A DNA stretch of 64,000 bases, taken from positions 25,097 to 89,096 of the forward strand of contig JANXSP010000118.1 of NCBI GenBank assembly GCA_025356575.1, given 5' to 3'. The stretch is from Novosphingobium sp. GTDB lineage: Bacteria > Pseudomonadota > Alphaproteobacteria > Sphingomonadales > Sphingomonadaceae. Positions within the stretch are counted from its first letter, which is position 1. Each line of letters begins with the position of its first letter. The position numbers were made by a program, and so were the translations under genes. The notes beneath the pieces are model-generated. The model worked only from the letters and a program-made list of their open reading frames with translations, was not told where the DNA came from and did no database searches. Positions 17,269 through 26,291 of the stretch are shown here, piece after piece.

Positions 17269-18652
17269 ATTGCTTGAGCAGATCGTACAACGTCGGGCGG
17301 CTGATCCCGAGCAGTTTGGCGGTACTCGAGATGTTGCCCTCGCTGCGGGCGAGTGCATGGCGGATGACGCGGCGATCGGCGACCTCGCGCGCACCTTTGA
17401 GGTTGAGCGTGCGCTCGCCGCCGCTTTCGGGCGACACGAGATCGAGGTCGGGTGCTCCGATGAGCTTGCTATCGGCCATGATCACCGCGCGTTTTACCCG
17501 GTTTTCGAGCTCGCGGACATTGCCCGGCCACGGCCACGCGTCGAGCGCGGCCAGCGCATCGGCGGCAAATCCCTTGACCGCCGGGTTCATCTCGCGAGCG
17601 AACCGCGCGAGGAAGGCCTTGGCCAGCAGCGTGGCGTCCCCCGGCCGCTCGGCGAGGCTGGGGATCTTGATCACGATTTCGGCCAGGCGGTAGAACAGGT
17701 CCTCGCGGAAGCGCCCGTCGGCGATCATCGCTTCGAGATCCTGGTGAGTGGCGCATACGACCCGGGTATCGACCGCGATCGAGCGGCGCGCGCCGATCCG
17801 TTCGATCACGCGTTCCTGCAGGAAGCGCAGCAGCTTGACCTGGAGCTGGAGCGGGATGTCGCCGACCTCGTCGAGGAACAGTGTGCCGCCGCCGGCCTGC
17901 TCGATCTTGCCCTCGGTGGTTTTCACCGCCCCGGTGAACGCGCCTTTTTCGTGGCCGAACAGTTCGCTCTCGAGCAGGTTTTCTGGGATCGCCGCACAGT
18001 TGATCGCCACGAAAGCGCCGCGGCGGCGGTCGCTGGCATCGTGAAGCCCGCGCGCAAGCAATTCCTTGCCCGTGCCGCTCGCCCCCAGGAGCATGACCGA
18101 TACGTTGGTGTTGGCGACGCGCTCGATCGTACGCGCGACGCGGACCATTTCGGGCGCGGCGGTGATCAGCGAGCCAAGGACGCGGTTGCCTTCTCCCGCA
18201 CGCTCCTCGAGCGCCCGGTTCTCCGCCTCGATCCGGTGAAGCTCGAACGCGCGGCGCACGATCAGCCCGAGTGCGTCGATATCGACGGGCTTCTGGTAGA
18301 AATCGTAGGCGCCGCGCGCGATCGCCTGAAGCGCGGATTCGCGCGCGCCGTGGCCGCTGGCGACGATCACCTTGGTATCGGGCTTCAGCGCAATGATCGC
18401 ATCGAGCACGGCAAAGCCCTCGCTGGTCCCGTCGGGATCGGGCGGCAGTCCCAGATCGAGCGTGACCACCGCCGGTTCCTCGGCGCGCAACGCGACCAGC
18501 GCGCTCGCCCGGTCCGACGCGATAATCACTTCGAAGTCCGCGTAAGCCCACTTGAGCTGCGCCTGGAGGCCTGCATCATCCTCGACGACGAGCAGCTTGG
18601 GCAGCGGCCGGGCAGCGGTACGCGCCAACGGCTTGAGGCTGGTTTCGCTCAT
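17252..18652 (-). CDS. prsR: PEP-CTERM-type sigma-54-dependent response regulator PrsR
   Basis: The 466-residue protein is an NtrC-like activator. It has a receiver domain (residues 18-130, phospho-acceptor D66 in TLDLGLP), an AAA+ domain with Walker A GASGTGKE (190-197) and the sigma-54 contact loop GAFTGA (237-242), and a C-terminal Fis-type helix-turn-helix (ISSTAKLLGISRPTLYDLL). It matches the PrsR family that, in exosortase/PEP-CTERM bacteria, turns on extracellular matrix genes. Its start overlaps the prsK stop (ATGA). No target PEP-CTERM gene is visible in the window. Confidence 0.92.
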   Translation of the reverse strand: MSETSLKPLARTAARPLPKLLVVEDDAGLQAQLKWAYADFEVIIASDRASALVALRAEEPAVVTLDLGLPPDPDGTSEGFAVLDAIIALKPDTKVIVASGHGARESALQAIARGAYDFYQKPVDIDALGLIVRRAFELHRIEAENRALEERAGEGNRVLGSLITAAPEMVRVARTIERVANTNVSVMLLGASGTGKELLARGLHDASDRRRGAFVAINCAAIPENLLESELFGHEKGAFTGAVKTTEGKIEQAGGGTLFLDEVGDIPLQLQVKLLRFLQERVIERIGARRSIAVDTRVVCATHQDLEAMIADGRFREDLFYRLAEIVIKIPSLAERPGDATLLAKAFLARFAREMNPAVKGFAADALAALDAWPWPGNVRELENRVKRAVIMADSKLIGAPDLDLVSPESGGERTLNLKGAREVADRRVIRHALARSEGNISSTAKLLGISRPTLYDLLKQYDLQT

Positions 18653-20751
18653 GATGCGACTTTCTGATCGGCGTTGAGAGGCAAGAGGGAGGGGGCGATC
18701 CGCCCGAATACCGCGCCCGCCGCGGCGAGCGGGAGATAGAGCGAAAACCGGGTGCCCAGGCCTTCACGCGATTCGACGTCGAGCCGCCCCTGCATCGCGC
18801 GGATTAACTCGCGCGCTTCGAACGCGCCGATCCCGAACCCGCCCGGCTTGGACGAGACGAACGGCTTGAACAGCCGCGTGCGAATGAAATCTGCGCTCAT
18901 CCCGCAGCCCGCGTCGACGATCTCGATCACGCCGTAGAGCCCCTCGGTGAGGACGCGCACGAACACATTCTGACCCGGGGTGCTGGCGTCGATCGCGTTC
19001 TGGATTAGGTGGACGAGCGCCTGTTCGAGCGTATCGGGGTTGGCGATCACTTGGAACGGCGCGCTGTCGGTAAGGATTACCGGCCCCCCCGCGAACTGGG
19101 CGAGAGCGCCGCTGACGACCTGCGCGACATCGACTGGCTCGAGCCGCTCAGCCGAACCCTGGCCATAACGCGACAATCGCGCGAGCAGGACGTTGAGCTT
19201 GTCGGCCGAATTGCGGATGGTGACCAGCATGTCGGCGCGGAACGCGGGCTTTTCGGCATGAAGTTCGGCGTTGCGCGCGAGCAGGCTGAGCTGGCTCGCC
19301 AGGTTCTTGATATCGTGCATAACGAAGGCGATGCGGCGATTGAACTCGTCGAACCGGCCAGCCTCTGCCAGCGCCAGTTGCCCGGTACTTTCGGCGAGAT
19401 AACTCGCAATCTGTCGGCCCACGACGCGGAGCAGATCGAAATCTTCCCAATCGAGTGTGCGCGGGGTAGCCGGGCGGGCGAGGATGACGACGCCCACCAG
19501 GCGCTCGAAGTGCAGCAGCGGCACGATCGCCCAGGCACGCGCTTCATCGCGCAACCAGGGCGCAATCGTCTGGCTCTCACCGCGCAGATCGTGACCGGCG
19601 CGGACATCGTCGAGATCGACGATGAAACCGTCGGTTTCGAAGAAGCGGACCGCGCGGTCGTCGAAGGCCAGCGCCGGAACGTCCGCGGTCGACCACTGCC
19701 AGCGCTCGGCCAGCATCAGCGCGCCGCGCTCGCCCACCGTCAGGAGCAACCCCCCGGTGGCGTCGGTGATGTCGGCCAGCGCACGGATGATCCGCTGTTC
19801 GAGCGGCTGCGCGCTCTCGCTCCCGTGTCCGACGGTGTTGGTGAAGCGCAGCCATTCGGCGCGGTAATCGTAACGGTGCTGGAAGACATGCTTGGCCAGT
19901 ACGACCTTCATCCACGCCCGCAGCCGCCGGGAGGGCAGGAGCAATATCGCCGCAAGCGACGCCGCGATGACGAACCCGAACTGGACCTGGCGGGCAAAGT
20001 CGCCGCCGATGTAGGCCAGCCACCGCGCCACCGCGACCATTGCGATCAGGTAAATCCCGATCAGCATCAGCGAGAAACTGCGGAAGGTGATCGCGCGCGA
20101 GGGTTGCAGGCGAAGCTCGTTGCTATCGCGCAGGCCGGTTATGCCGAACAGCACCGCGGTTCCCAGCACCGCGCCCGCGCGGACCGCGCCGAGCCCTTGG
20201 GGCATCGCCCCGGCAAGATAGCTCACGGTGTAGAAATTGAGATCGTAGCCCCACAGCAGCGCGAGCCCCGCTGCCGGCCAGCGCAGCGCCGCGCGGGCAG
20301 ACGGCGCCGCGCCGATGTAGAGGTTGTGGATCAAGACCAGCGCGCCGATCGCGACGAGTAGACGGAACAATACCGCGACCTGGAACACCATCGCCGGATC
20401 GATCCGCGACAACGCCAGTACGAGCACCGGCTGGAGGAATTCGACGACCACCAGTGCGGCGATCACCGGGCGGACGGGGGCAACGCTGGCGTGGCGGCCA
20501 TCGCTGGCAAACAACCGCAAGGTCACGAACAGCCAGGCGATGTTGCGCACCGATTCGGCGATAATGGCACCGACCGAAACCGGACCCATCACTGCGCTCG
20601 CCAGCGCCCAAAGTCCCGTCAGGGTCAGCGCCGCAACCACCCCATCGCCCGTCGCGGACAATCGCTCGCGCCGCGGCAGGAGCCAGATGGCGATGGCAAG
20701 CGCGCAGCCAGCCGCGATGCCGTGGGTGATACTGGACAGCAGGTCGAGCAT
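18649..20751 (-). CDS. prsK: PEP-CTERM-type sensor histidine kinase PrsK
   Basis: The 700-residue membrane kinase has about eight N-terminal transmembrane helices (residues ~1-270), a GAF-like sensor region, and a C-terminal kinase. The atypical H-box FVMHDIKNLASQL is the PrsK hallmark. ATP-binding boxes follow: ALVHLIQNAIDAS (N), VDAGCGMS (G1) and GFGIGAFEAREL (G2). It should phosphorylate PrsR, encoded just downstream with a 4-bp overlap. The ATG at 20751 is 5 bp past the sugar transferase stop. Its input signal is unknown. Confidence 0.92.
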   Translation of the reverse strand: MLDLLSSITHGIAAGCALAIAIWLLPRRERLSATGDGVVAALTLTGLWALASAVMGPVSVGAIIAESVRNIAWLFVTLRLFASDGRHASVAPVRPVIAALVVVEFLQPVLVLALSRIDPAMVFQVAVLFRLLVAIGALVLIHNLYIGAAPSARAALRWPAAGLALLWGYDLNFYTVSYLAGAMPQGLGAVRAGAVLGTAVLFGITGLRDSNELRLQPSRAITFRSFSLMLIGIYLIAMVAVARWLAYIGGDFARQVQFGFVIAASLAAILLLPSRRLRAWMKVVLAKHVFQHRYDYRAEWLRFTNTVGHGSESAQPLEQRIIRALADITDATGGLLLTVGERGALMLAERWQWSTADVPALAFDDRAVRFFETDGFIVDLDDVRAGHDLRGESQTIAPWLRDEARAWAIVPLLHFERLVGVVILARPATPRTLDWEDFDLLRVVGRQIASYLAESTGQLALAEAGRFDEFNRRIAFVMHDIKNLASQLSLLARNAELHAEKPAFRADMLVTIRNSADKLNVLLARLSRYGQGSAERLEPVDVAQVVSGALAQFAGGPVILTDSAPFQVIANPDTLEQALVHLIQNAIDASTPGQNVFVRVLTEGLYGVIEIVDAGCGMSADFIRTRLFKPFVSSKPGGFGIGAFEARELIRAMQGRLDVESREGLGTRFSLYLPLAAAGAVFGRIAPSLLPLNADQKVAS

Positions 20752-20756
20752 CGGGC

Positions 20757-22145
20757 TCACCGCGCGCCCTCGGGCCAAAGGACCACGCGGACCGTCTGCA
20801 GCAGGATCAGGAGGTCGAGGAACGGCGTGTAGTTCTTGGCGTAATACAAATCGTATTCGAGCTTCTGACGCGAATCGTCGATCGACGCGCCATACGGATA
20901 ATTGACCTGCGCCCACCCGGTCAGCCCGGGCTTCACCATGTGGCGCTCGGCATAATAGGGCAGGTGCTCTTCGAGATCGGCGACGAATTGGGGACGCTCG
21001 GGACGCGGCCCGACGAAGCTCATCTTGCCCATCAGCACGGTCCACGCCTGCGGCAATTCGTCGATCCGGACCTTGCGGATAACGCGGCCGATGCGCGTGA
21101 TGCGCGGATCGTTCTCGCTCGCCCAGATCGCTTCGCCGGCCTTTTCCGCATCGGTTCGCATCGAACGCAACTTGAGGACATCGAAATTCTCGCCGTAAAG
21201 CCCCACGCGGGTCTGGCGGAAGAAAGCGGGCCCGCGGCTGTCGAGCCGGATCAGGATCACGAACAGCATCACCAGCGGCAGCGTAACCAGCAGCACGGCG
21301 GCGCTGACGGTGATATCGAAGATCCGCTTGGCCGCGCTCGAGATCGCGCGTCCCGACGAAAACCCGTCGGAAAAGATCAGCCAACTGGGGTTGAGCGTAT
21401 CGAGATCGACGCGGCCGGTTTCGCGCTCGAGGAAGCTCGAGAAGTCGTTGACGTGCACGCCTGCGGTCTTGATCCGCAGAAGATCCTTGAGCGGAAGCGC
21501 GTTACGCCGCTCCTCGAGCGCGAGGACGACTTCGCTGACGCCGAGGTTTTCCACGAAGCGCGTCAGGTTGTGGATCGCCGTGCGCGCGATTGCTTCCTCG
21601 ACCACGGGCTGGCTGTCGTTCATCCCGATGTAGCCGACGATGGCGAAGCCGCTCTCGGGCCGCTCTCCGAGCTTGCGCAGGCGATCGGCCCGAGGGCCGG
21701 CGCCGAACACGAGGACGCGGCGGCGGAATGCCTGCGCGCCAAGGATCCCGCCGACCACCAGCCGGTTGCCTATCAGCGCAAGGATCGCCAGCCCCATCGC
21801 GTAGGCGAGGGTCGAGCGCCAGAAGACGTGACCCGGGATCAGAAAGTCGACGAAGCTGAGCGCGATGATCCCGAGCGACACCGCAACCAGCAGCCGCGCG
21901 GTGGCGAAACGCATGGATCGCAGGGCCTCCGAGCCATACACCCCGACCGCGACCATGGCGGTGATCACGAGTGCCGCGAAACCGAGCAGCAGACCCGTCC
22001 GGTCGGCCAACGGGCCATAGCTTACGCCGATCTGGCTGGCGCGCAGGCGCCACGCCGCCTCGCCTGCCAGCGCAAGCAGCGCAATATCGAACAATCCGAG
22101 CAGCAGGACTGCGTGCGGAATGTAGTGTTTGAACAACCTGATCAT
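20757..22145 (-). CDS. Undecaprenyl-phosphate sugar phosphotransferase, EpsB/WcaJ type
   Basis: The 462-residue polyprenyl glycosylphosphotransferase starts exopolysaccharide synthesis by moving a sugar-1-phosphate from a nucleotide sugar to undecaprenyl phosphate. It has four N-terminal helices, a CoA-binding-like middle domain (RRRVLVFGAGPRADRL), a re-entrant helix (KRIFDITVSAAVLLVTLPL) and the catalytic module with VLKLRSMRTDAE, RIDELPQ, SFVGPRPERP and PGLTGWAQV. Adjacency to PrsK fits the TIGR03013-type enzyme of PEP-CTERM loci. The ATG at 22145 has a GGGA ribosome-binding site. The gene leads the four-gene operon. Confidence 0.93.
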   Translation of the reverse strand: MIRLFKHYIPHAVLLLGLFDIALLALAGEAAWRLRASQIGVSYGPLADRTGLLLGFAALVITAMVAVGVYGSEALRSMRFATARLLVAVSLGIIALSFVDFLIPGHVFWRSTLAYAMGLAILALIGNRLVVGGILGAQAFRRRVLVFGAGPRADRLRKLGERPESGFAIVGYIGMNDSQPVVEEAIARTAIHNLTRFVENLGVSEVVLALEERRNALPLKDLLRIKTAGVHVNDFSSFLERETGRVDLDTLNPSWLIFSDGFSSGRAISSAAKRIFDITVSAAVLLVTLPLVMLFVILIRLDSRGPAFFRQTRVGLYGENFDVLKLRSMRTDAEKAGEAIWASENDPRITRIGRVIRKVRIDELPQAWTVLMGKMSFVGPRPERPQFVADLEEHLPYYAERHMVKPGLTGWAQVNYPYGASIDDSRQKLEYDLYYAKNYTPFLDLLILLQTVRVVLWPEGAR

Positions 22146-22243
22146 CGTTCCCGGCGCCAAAATCGGCGGAACAGCGTCCGCGATCTTGGTTTACGGGGCA
22201 TAAGTGAAGTGTCGGTTAAGTTTACAGTGCTTCGGCCCCGGTG

Positions 22244-22291
22244 GCTATCCAGCGAAGTCGCTATCCAGCGAAGTCGCTATCCGGCGAAGTC
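22244..22291. repeat. Three tandem 16-bp repeats at the 3' end of the RamB-like gene
   Basis: Units 22244-22259 and 22260-22275 are identical (GCTATCCAGCGAAGTC), and 22276-22291 differs by one base. The third unit is the last codons and stop (D-F-A-G-stop) of the regulator gene on the minus strand. The other two are copies of that end, each with its own stop, in the space before the sugar transferase operon. Confidence 0.9.
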
Positions 22292-23680
22292 GAACGGGCT
22301 CAGCGCGCGCATGCGCTCGTCGAAGCGCAAGGCGGCCCCGCGCGGGGGAAGCGACCGTTGCTGGCAATCGGGGAAGTGGCACCGCGCACAACCCAGCCCG
22401 ATCGGAACCGCATCGTCGCGCCGCAACGACAGACCGCGGGCGCTGGCAAGTTGTCCGGCCAGGCTCGCGTCGAGGCCCAGGACCACCGCGAACTGCGCCG
22501 ATGGTTGCGCTGAAGTCTGCGCCGCGGCGCCGCTGGCATGGACGGTGCGGGCAAGCGTGACCCATTGTCCCGCGGCATCGCCCTGCCCCGCCAGCGCGAT
22601 GTGCTGCACGCGCATCTGCCCGGCTTGTTCGAACGCGGCATGCGCGTTCCACAACGGGCAACTGACTTCGCTTTCGAGCAGCAGCGTTCCACTCGCCCCG
22701 ACCAGGCGTTTGGAAAACTGCCCCGCCCGGTCGAGCCGGGCCATGAAGAACGGCAGCCCCCGCTGACCGACCCGCTGGAGGGTGGTGAGGCGGTGCGCGA
22801 GCTGTTCGAAGCCTACCCCAAAGCGGCGCTGGAGCACTGCGGGATCGTAGTTGGTCGCTTCGCATGCGCGCAGGAACCTGCCGTAAGGCATCATCACAGC
22901 CGCGGCGAAGTACCCGGCAAGGTAGCGTTCGAACAGGCGCCGCGCGGCACGGTCGGCAAACCCGGCGCCCTCGCCCAGCGCACGGATCGCGTCGCGCTGT
23001 TCAAGCAGCGCGAGCTGTACCGCGACCTGGAAATTGCGCGATGCTGGATCGAGCATCTCGGACAATTGCAACTGGCGCGCGTGGAGATCGAGCCGGCGGA
23101 GCGCATCGGGCATGACGTCGCCCGGAAGGATGCGCAGGCTCAACTGGTGGCGCTGGCGCAGGCGTTCGGCGAGCGCGCTGCTGATGTCGCCACTGGCGAG
23201 GCGCAATTCGTCCGCCAGCGCCTCGGCTGCGGCATCGAGATCGGCGAAATGGTTGCGCCAGCGTTCGACTTCGCGCCGCGCCAGCACAAGCGGGTCGGCG
23301 ACAGAGATTCCCGAGACCTCGCTGCCCATGCTGTCGAACAGCCGCGCGAATGCCACCGCTCCCTGCGGCGCGGCAGCGAGCCATTCGGCAACCTCGTCGC
23401 GATCGATCGCAAGATCGGCGAAGCGTTCGTCGGACAGCCGCCGGCGCATTCCGTCGATGCCGCCGATCGCCTCGTCCCGGGTCAGCGAGCGTGGATCGAA
23501 ATCGAAGTGCTGGGCGAGCGCGACAAGCAGCCGTGCCGAAAGCGGGCGCTGGTTACGCTCGATCAGATTGAGATAGCTGGGCGAAATAGCCAGCCGTGCG
23601 GCCATCGCCGCCTGCGTCAGGCCTTCCTTGCGGTGGAGGCGTCGCAGCATAGGTCCGGCAAGGAAAGTGCTATCGGCCAC
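22277..23680 (-). CDS. XRE-family RamB/ScfR-type regulator of acetate and short-chain fatty acid metabolism
   Basis: The 467-residue regulator has an N-terminal XRE helix-turn-helix (GLTQAAMAARLAISPSYLNLIE, residues ~19-40). A degenerate ImmA/IrrE-like middle region follows (~150-310), then the C-terminal DUF2083 domain with the cysteine cluster GLGCARCHFPDCQQR. This layout is that of RamB, which controls isocitrate lyase and acetate genes in actinobacteria, and of ScfR proteins. The gene is divergent from isocitrate lyase, and two inverted repeats lie between them, so direct control of aceA plus autoregulation is likely. Direction of control cannot be read from the sequence. Confidence 0.88.
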   Translation of the reverse strand: MADSTFLAGPMLRRLHRKEGLTQAAMAARLAISPSYLNLIERNQRPLSARLLVALAQHFDFDPRSLTRDEAIGGIDGMRRRLSDERFADLAIDRDEVAEWLAAAPQGAVAFARLFDSMGSEVSGISVADPLVLARREVERWRNHFADLDAAAEALADELRLASGDISSALAERLRQRHQLSLRILPGDVMPDALRRLDLHARQLQLSEMLDPASRNFQVAVQLALLEQRDAIRALGEGAGFADRAARRLFERYLAGYFAAAVMMPYGRFLRACEATNYDPAVLQRRFGVGFEQLAHRLTTLQRVGQRGLPFFMARLDRAGQFSKRLVGASGTLLLESEVSCPLWNAHAAFEQAGQMRVQHIALAGQGDAAGQWVTLARTVHASGAAAQTSAQPSAQFAVVLGLDASLAGQLASARGLSLRRDDAVPIGLGCARCHFPDCQQRSLPPRGAALRFDERMRALSPFDFAG

Positions 23681-23689
23681 GACGTGGTA

Positions 23690-23743
23690 TTGTCATCAAA
23701 TTTACAACATGACAAGCCGTTATGCCGCAACGGGTGCATAACG
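23690..23743. promoter_or_regulatory. Two inverted repeats between the RamB-like gene and isocitrate lyase
   Basis: The first is TTGTCAT-N12-ATGACAA (23690-23715), beginning 10 bp from the regulator ATG. The second is CGTTATGC-N10-GCATAACG (23718-23743). Both are perfect and share a GTYAT half-core; their centres are 28 bp apart. They are the best candidates for operators of the adjacent XRE regulator. Confidence 0.6.
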
Positions 23744-23824
23744 ACAACCTTTCTGTCGATTTTCGCTACAAATTCGCCAGTCGTCCAGGTATGGGGTGCC
23801 AACGATTTTCGTCCGGAGCCGACC

Positions 23825-25420
23825 ATGACCTATTCGACCGACATCTCGCAAACGCAGGATTTGATCCAGCAGTACAACGGTACGTGGAGCGGGATCAGCG
23901 CCGAATCGGTTGCGCGGATGCGCGCGCAGAACCGCTTTCGTACGGGCCTCGACATCGCACGCTATACCGCCAAGGTGATGCGCGCCGACATGGCGGCCTA
24001 CGACGCCAATCCTGCCAACTATACGCAATCGCTCGGCTGCTGGCATGGCTTCATCGCCCAGCAGAAGATGATTTCGATCAAAAAGCATTTCGGCTCGACC
24101 AAGCGCCGGTACCTGTATCTGTCGGGCTGGATGGTCGCCGCGCTGCGGAGCGATTTCGGTCCGCTGCCCGATCAATCGATGCATGAGAAGACCAGCGTCC
24201 CCGCGCTGATCGAAGAACTGTACACGTTCCTCAAGCAAGCCGACGCGCGTGAGCTTGGCATGCTGTTCCGCGATCTCGACGCGGCGCGCGATGCCGGCGA
24301 TGCGGTGACGGCAAAGGCGCTGCAGGCCAAGATCGATAACTACGAAACCCACGTCGTCCCGGTCATCGCCGATATCGACGCGGGCTTCGGCAATGCCGAG
24401 GCAACGTACCTGCTGGCCAAGAAAATGATCGAGGCGGGCGCCTGCGCGCTGCAGATCGAAAACCAGGTTTCAGATGAAAAGCAGTGCGGCCACCAGGACG
24501 GCAAAGTCACCGTGCCGCATGACGACTTTCTCGCCAAGGTCCGTGCCTGTCGCTATGCCTTCCTCGAGCTTGGGATCGAGGACGGGATCATCGTCACCCG
24601 CACCGATTCGCTCGGCGCCGGACTGACCAAGCAGATCGCGTTCTCCAAGGAACCCGGCGACATCGGCGACCAGTACAACGCGTTCCTCGATTGCGAGGAA
24701 ATCTCGGACATTTCGCAGGCCAACGGGGATGTGATCATCAACCGCGGCGGCAAGCTGCTGCGACCCAAGCGGCTGCCGTCGAACCTGTTCCAGTTCCGTG
24801 AGGGCACCGGCGCCGACCGTTGCGTGCTCGATTGCATCAACTCGCTGCAGAACGGTGCCGACTTGCTGTGGATCGAGACCGAGAAGCCGCACATCGAGCA
24901 GATCGCCTCGATGGTCGATCGGATCCGCGAAGTCGTGCCCAATGCCAAGCTCGTCTACAACAACTCGCCTTCGTTCAACTGGACGCTCAACTTTCGCCAG
25001 CAGGTCTACGATGCCTGGGCGGAAGCTGGAGAGGATGTCTCGGCCTATGATCGGCCGAAACTGATGAGCGCCAGCTATGACGGTACCGCGCTGGGTGACG
25101 AGGCGGACGAAAGAATCCGCACGTTCCAGCGCGATGCTGCCGCCCGCGCGGGTATTTTCCACCACCTGATCACGCTGCCGACCTATCACACCGCGGCGCT
25201 GTCCACCGATAACCTGGCGAAGGAATACTTCGGCGACGCGGGCATGCTCGGCTACGTCAAGGGCGTCCAGCGCGAGGAAATCCGCCAGGGCATCGCTTGT
25301 GTGAAGCACCAGAACATGAGCGGCAGCGACATCGGCGACGATCACAAGGAATACTTCGCCGGAGAAGCCGCGCTCAAGGCCGGCGGAAGCCATAACACGA
25401 TGAACCAATTCGCGGCGTAA
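23825..25420 (+). CDS. aceA: Isocitrate lyase
   Basis: Isocitrate lyase splits isocitrate into glyoxylate and succinate, the entry to the glyoxylate bypass used on acetate and fatty acids. The 531-residue protein is the longer bacterial type. The active-site signature is EKQCGH with nucleophile C221. Substrate and metal motifs such as SGWMVAA, VIADIDAGFGN and SPSFNW are intact. The ATG at 23825 is fixed by the conserved start MTYSTDI and a CCGGAG ribosome-binding site. It is transcribed away from the RamB-like regulator and ends at a strong terminator. Malate synthase is not in the window. Confidence 0.96.
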   Translation: MTYSTDISQTQDLIQQYNGTWSGISAESVARMRAQNRFRTGLDIARYTAKVMRADMAAYDANPANYTQSLGCWHGFIAQQKMISIKKHFGSTKRRYLYLSGWMVAALRSDFGPLPDQSMHEKTSVPALIEELYTFLKQADARELGMLFRDLDAARDAGDAVTAKALQAKIDNYETHVVPVIADIDAGFGNAEATYLLAKKMIEAGACALQIENQVSDEKQCGHQDGKVTVPHDDFLAKVRACRYAFLELGIEDGIIVTRTDSLGAGLTKQIAFSKEPGDIGDQYNAFLDCEEISDISQANGDVIINRGGKLLRPKRLPSNLFQFREGTGADRCVLDCINSLQNGADLLWIETEKPHIEQIASMVDRIREVVPNAKLVYNNSPSFNWTLNFRQQVYDAWAEAGEDVSAYDRPKLMSASYDGTALGDEADERIRTFQRDAAARAGIFHHLITLPTYHTAALSTDNLAKEYFGDAGMLGYVKGVQREEIRQGIACVKHQNMSGSDIGDDHKEYFAGEAALKAGGSHNTMNQFAA

Positions 25421-25453
25421 ACCTGCCGCACAATCTCTCCTGGGGAGGAGAAT

Positions 25454-25498
25454 GACGGCCGTCGGAGTTCCCCTTAACTCCGGCGGTCGTTTATTTTT
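25454..25498 (+). terminator. Intrinsic terminator of isocitrate lyase
   Basis: A long GC-rich stem (GACGGCCGTCGGAGTT paired with AACTCCGGCGGTCGT, one mismatch) is followed by TTTATTTTT. It lies 34 bp after the aceA stop. Confidence 0.9.
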
Positions 25499-25565
25499 CA
25501 GCCCGCACACGCCGAAAGGCGCCGCGCCAACGCGGCGTTAACCCGCGGCTGGTACGTCCCCGGGC

Positions 25566-26111
25566 ATGTCGCGCCCGCCGCCAACCTTGCCAGTGACGCC
25601 CGCAATGTTCCGCCATTTCGCCGCGGCAACGATCGGCATCACGATGTGCCTGGCGATGTTTGCAGACGGCGAAGGACGCGAGGCAATGACCACCGCGATC
25701 GCCAAGCGGCAGCAACGCAACACGACCTTGATCGCCGAGGCCGATGCGCTCGGCAAACGCCATGTGGCGGCCCATGACCTGCGTCTGCGGGCAGAAGGGC
25801 GCGGGTATTTCCAGTTCGCCCAGGAACCCGAGAGTGTGGAACCTGGGCCACCGGGCGATAGCTATTCCGGCCCTCCACGCGGCGTCCCGAAGTTGGCGCC
25901 GACACCGGTCTCGGGCCCGAGCGGCGCTCCCGGTCTAGCAGCGATGCCCAGCGACCCGCGGCGCGCCGGCCTCCCGAATGCGCCGCCCGGACCGCGCGCT
26001 CTTCGCCAGCCCATAAAGCCGCGCGCGCCAACGGCGGGTGAACTCGGCAAGCTGATCGACGCTTCACGGAGCCGTAGCGGAGTATCCCCGGCTACCAATC
26101 CCGGCGATTGA
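25566..26111 (+). CDS. Hypothetical Pro-rich protein with N-terminal hydrophobic segment
   Basis: I do not recognise this 181-residue protein. One hydrophobic segment (FAAATIGITMCLAMFA, ~17-32) could be a signal or anchor. A charged helical part follows (~35-80), then a Pro/Gly-rich low-complexity tail (~88-160). The start is uncertain: ATG 25566 or ATG 25605 (MFRHF), neither with a strong ribosome-binding site. It stands alone between the aceA terminator and tRNA-Leu. Frame length and composition favour a real gene, but only moderately. Confidence 0.5.
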   Translation: MSRPPPTLPVTPAMFRHFAAATIGITMCLAMFADGEGREAMTTAIAKRQQRNTTLIAEADALGKRHVAAHDLRLRAEGRGYFQFAQEPESVEPGPPGDSYSGPPRGVPKLAPTPVSGPSGAPGLAAMPSDPRRAGLPNAPPGPRALRQPIKPRAPTAGELGKLIDASRSRSGVSPATNPGD

Positions 26112-26145
26112 TCACGGTCACGCGGCGACTGCCGTCCATATGATG

Positions 26146-26230
26146 TGGTGCCCCTGGCCCGACTCGAACGGGCACGTCTTGCAACAATCGATTTTGAGTC
26201 GATCGCGTCTACCATTCCGCCACAGGGGCA
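26146..26230 (-). tRNA. tRNA-Leu (anticodon CAA)
   Basis: On the minus strand the acceptor TGCCCCT pairs with AGGGGCA and the CCA end is encoded. The anticodon loop is CTCAAAA, giving CAA. The long variable arm is typical of leucine tRNA, and the T arm GCCCG-TTCGAGT-CGGGC is intact. It reads UUG codons. Confidence 0.95.
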
Positions 26231-26291
26231 CGGGTGGTCAGCGCGTGCGCTTAGCGAGCGCGCAGCCTCCTCGCAAGCTTGCGCCTTGTGC

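Noticed and set aside
22538..23824. In-frame N-terminal extension of isocitrate lyase through the RamB-like gene
   Set aside because: The conserved isocitrate lyase start is at 23825 with its own ribosome-binding site. The upstream part is antisense to the regulator and unlike any lyase.
26146..26230. tRNA-Leu as an integration site of a genomic island
   Set aside because: No integrase gene, no duplicated tRNA 3' end and no compositional change are seen on either side.
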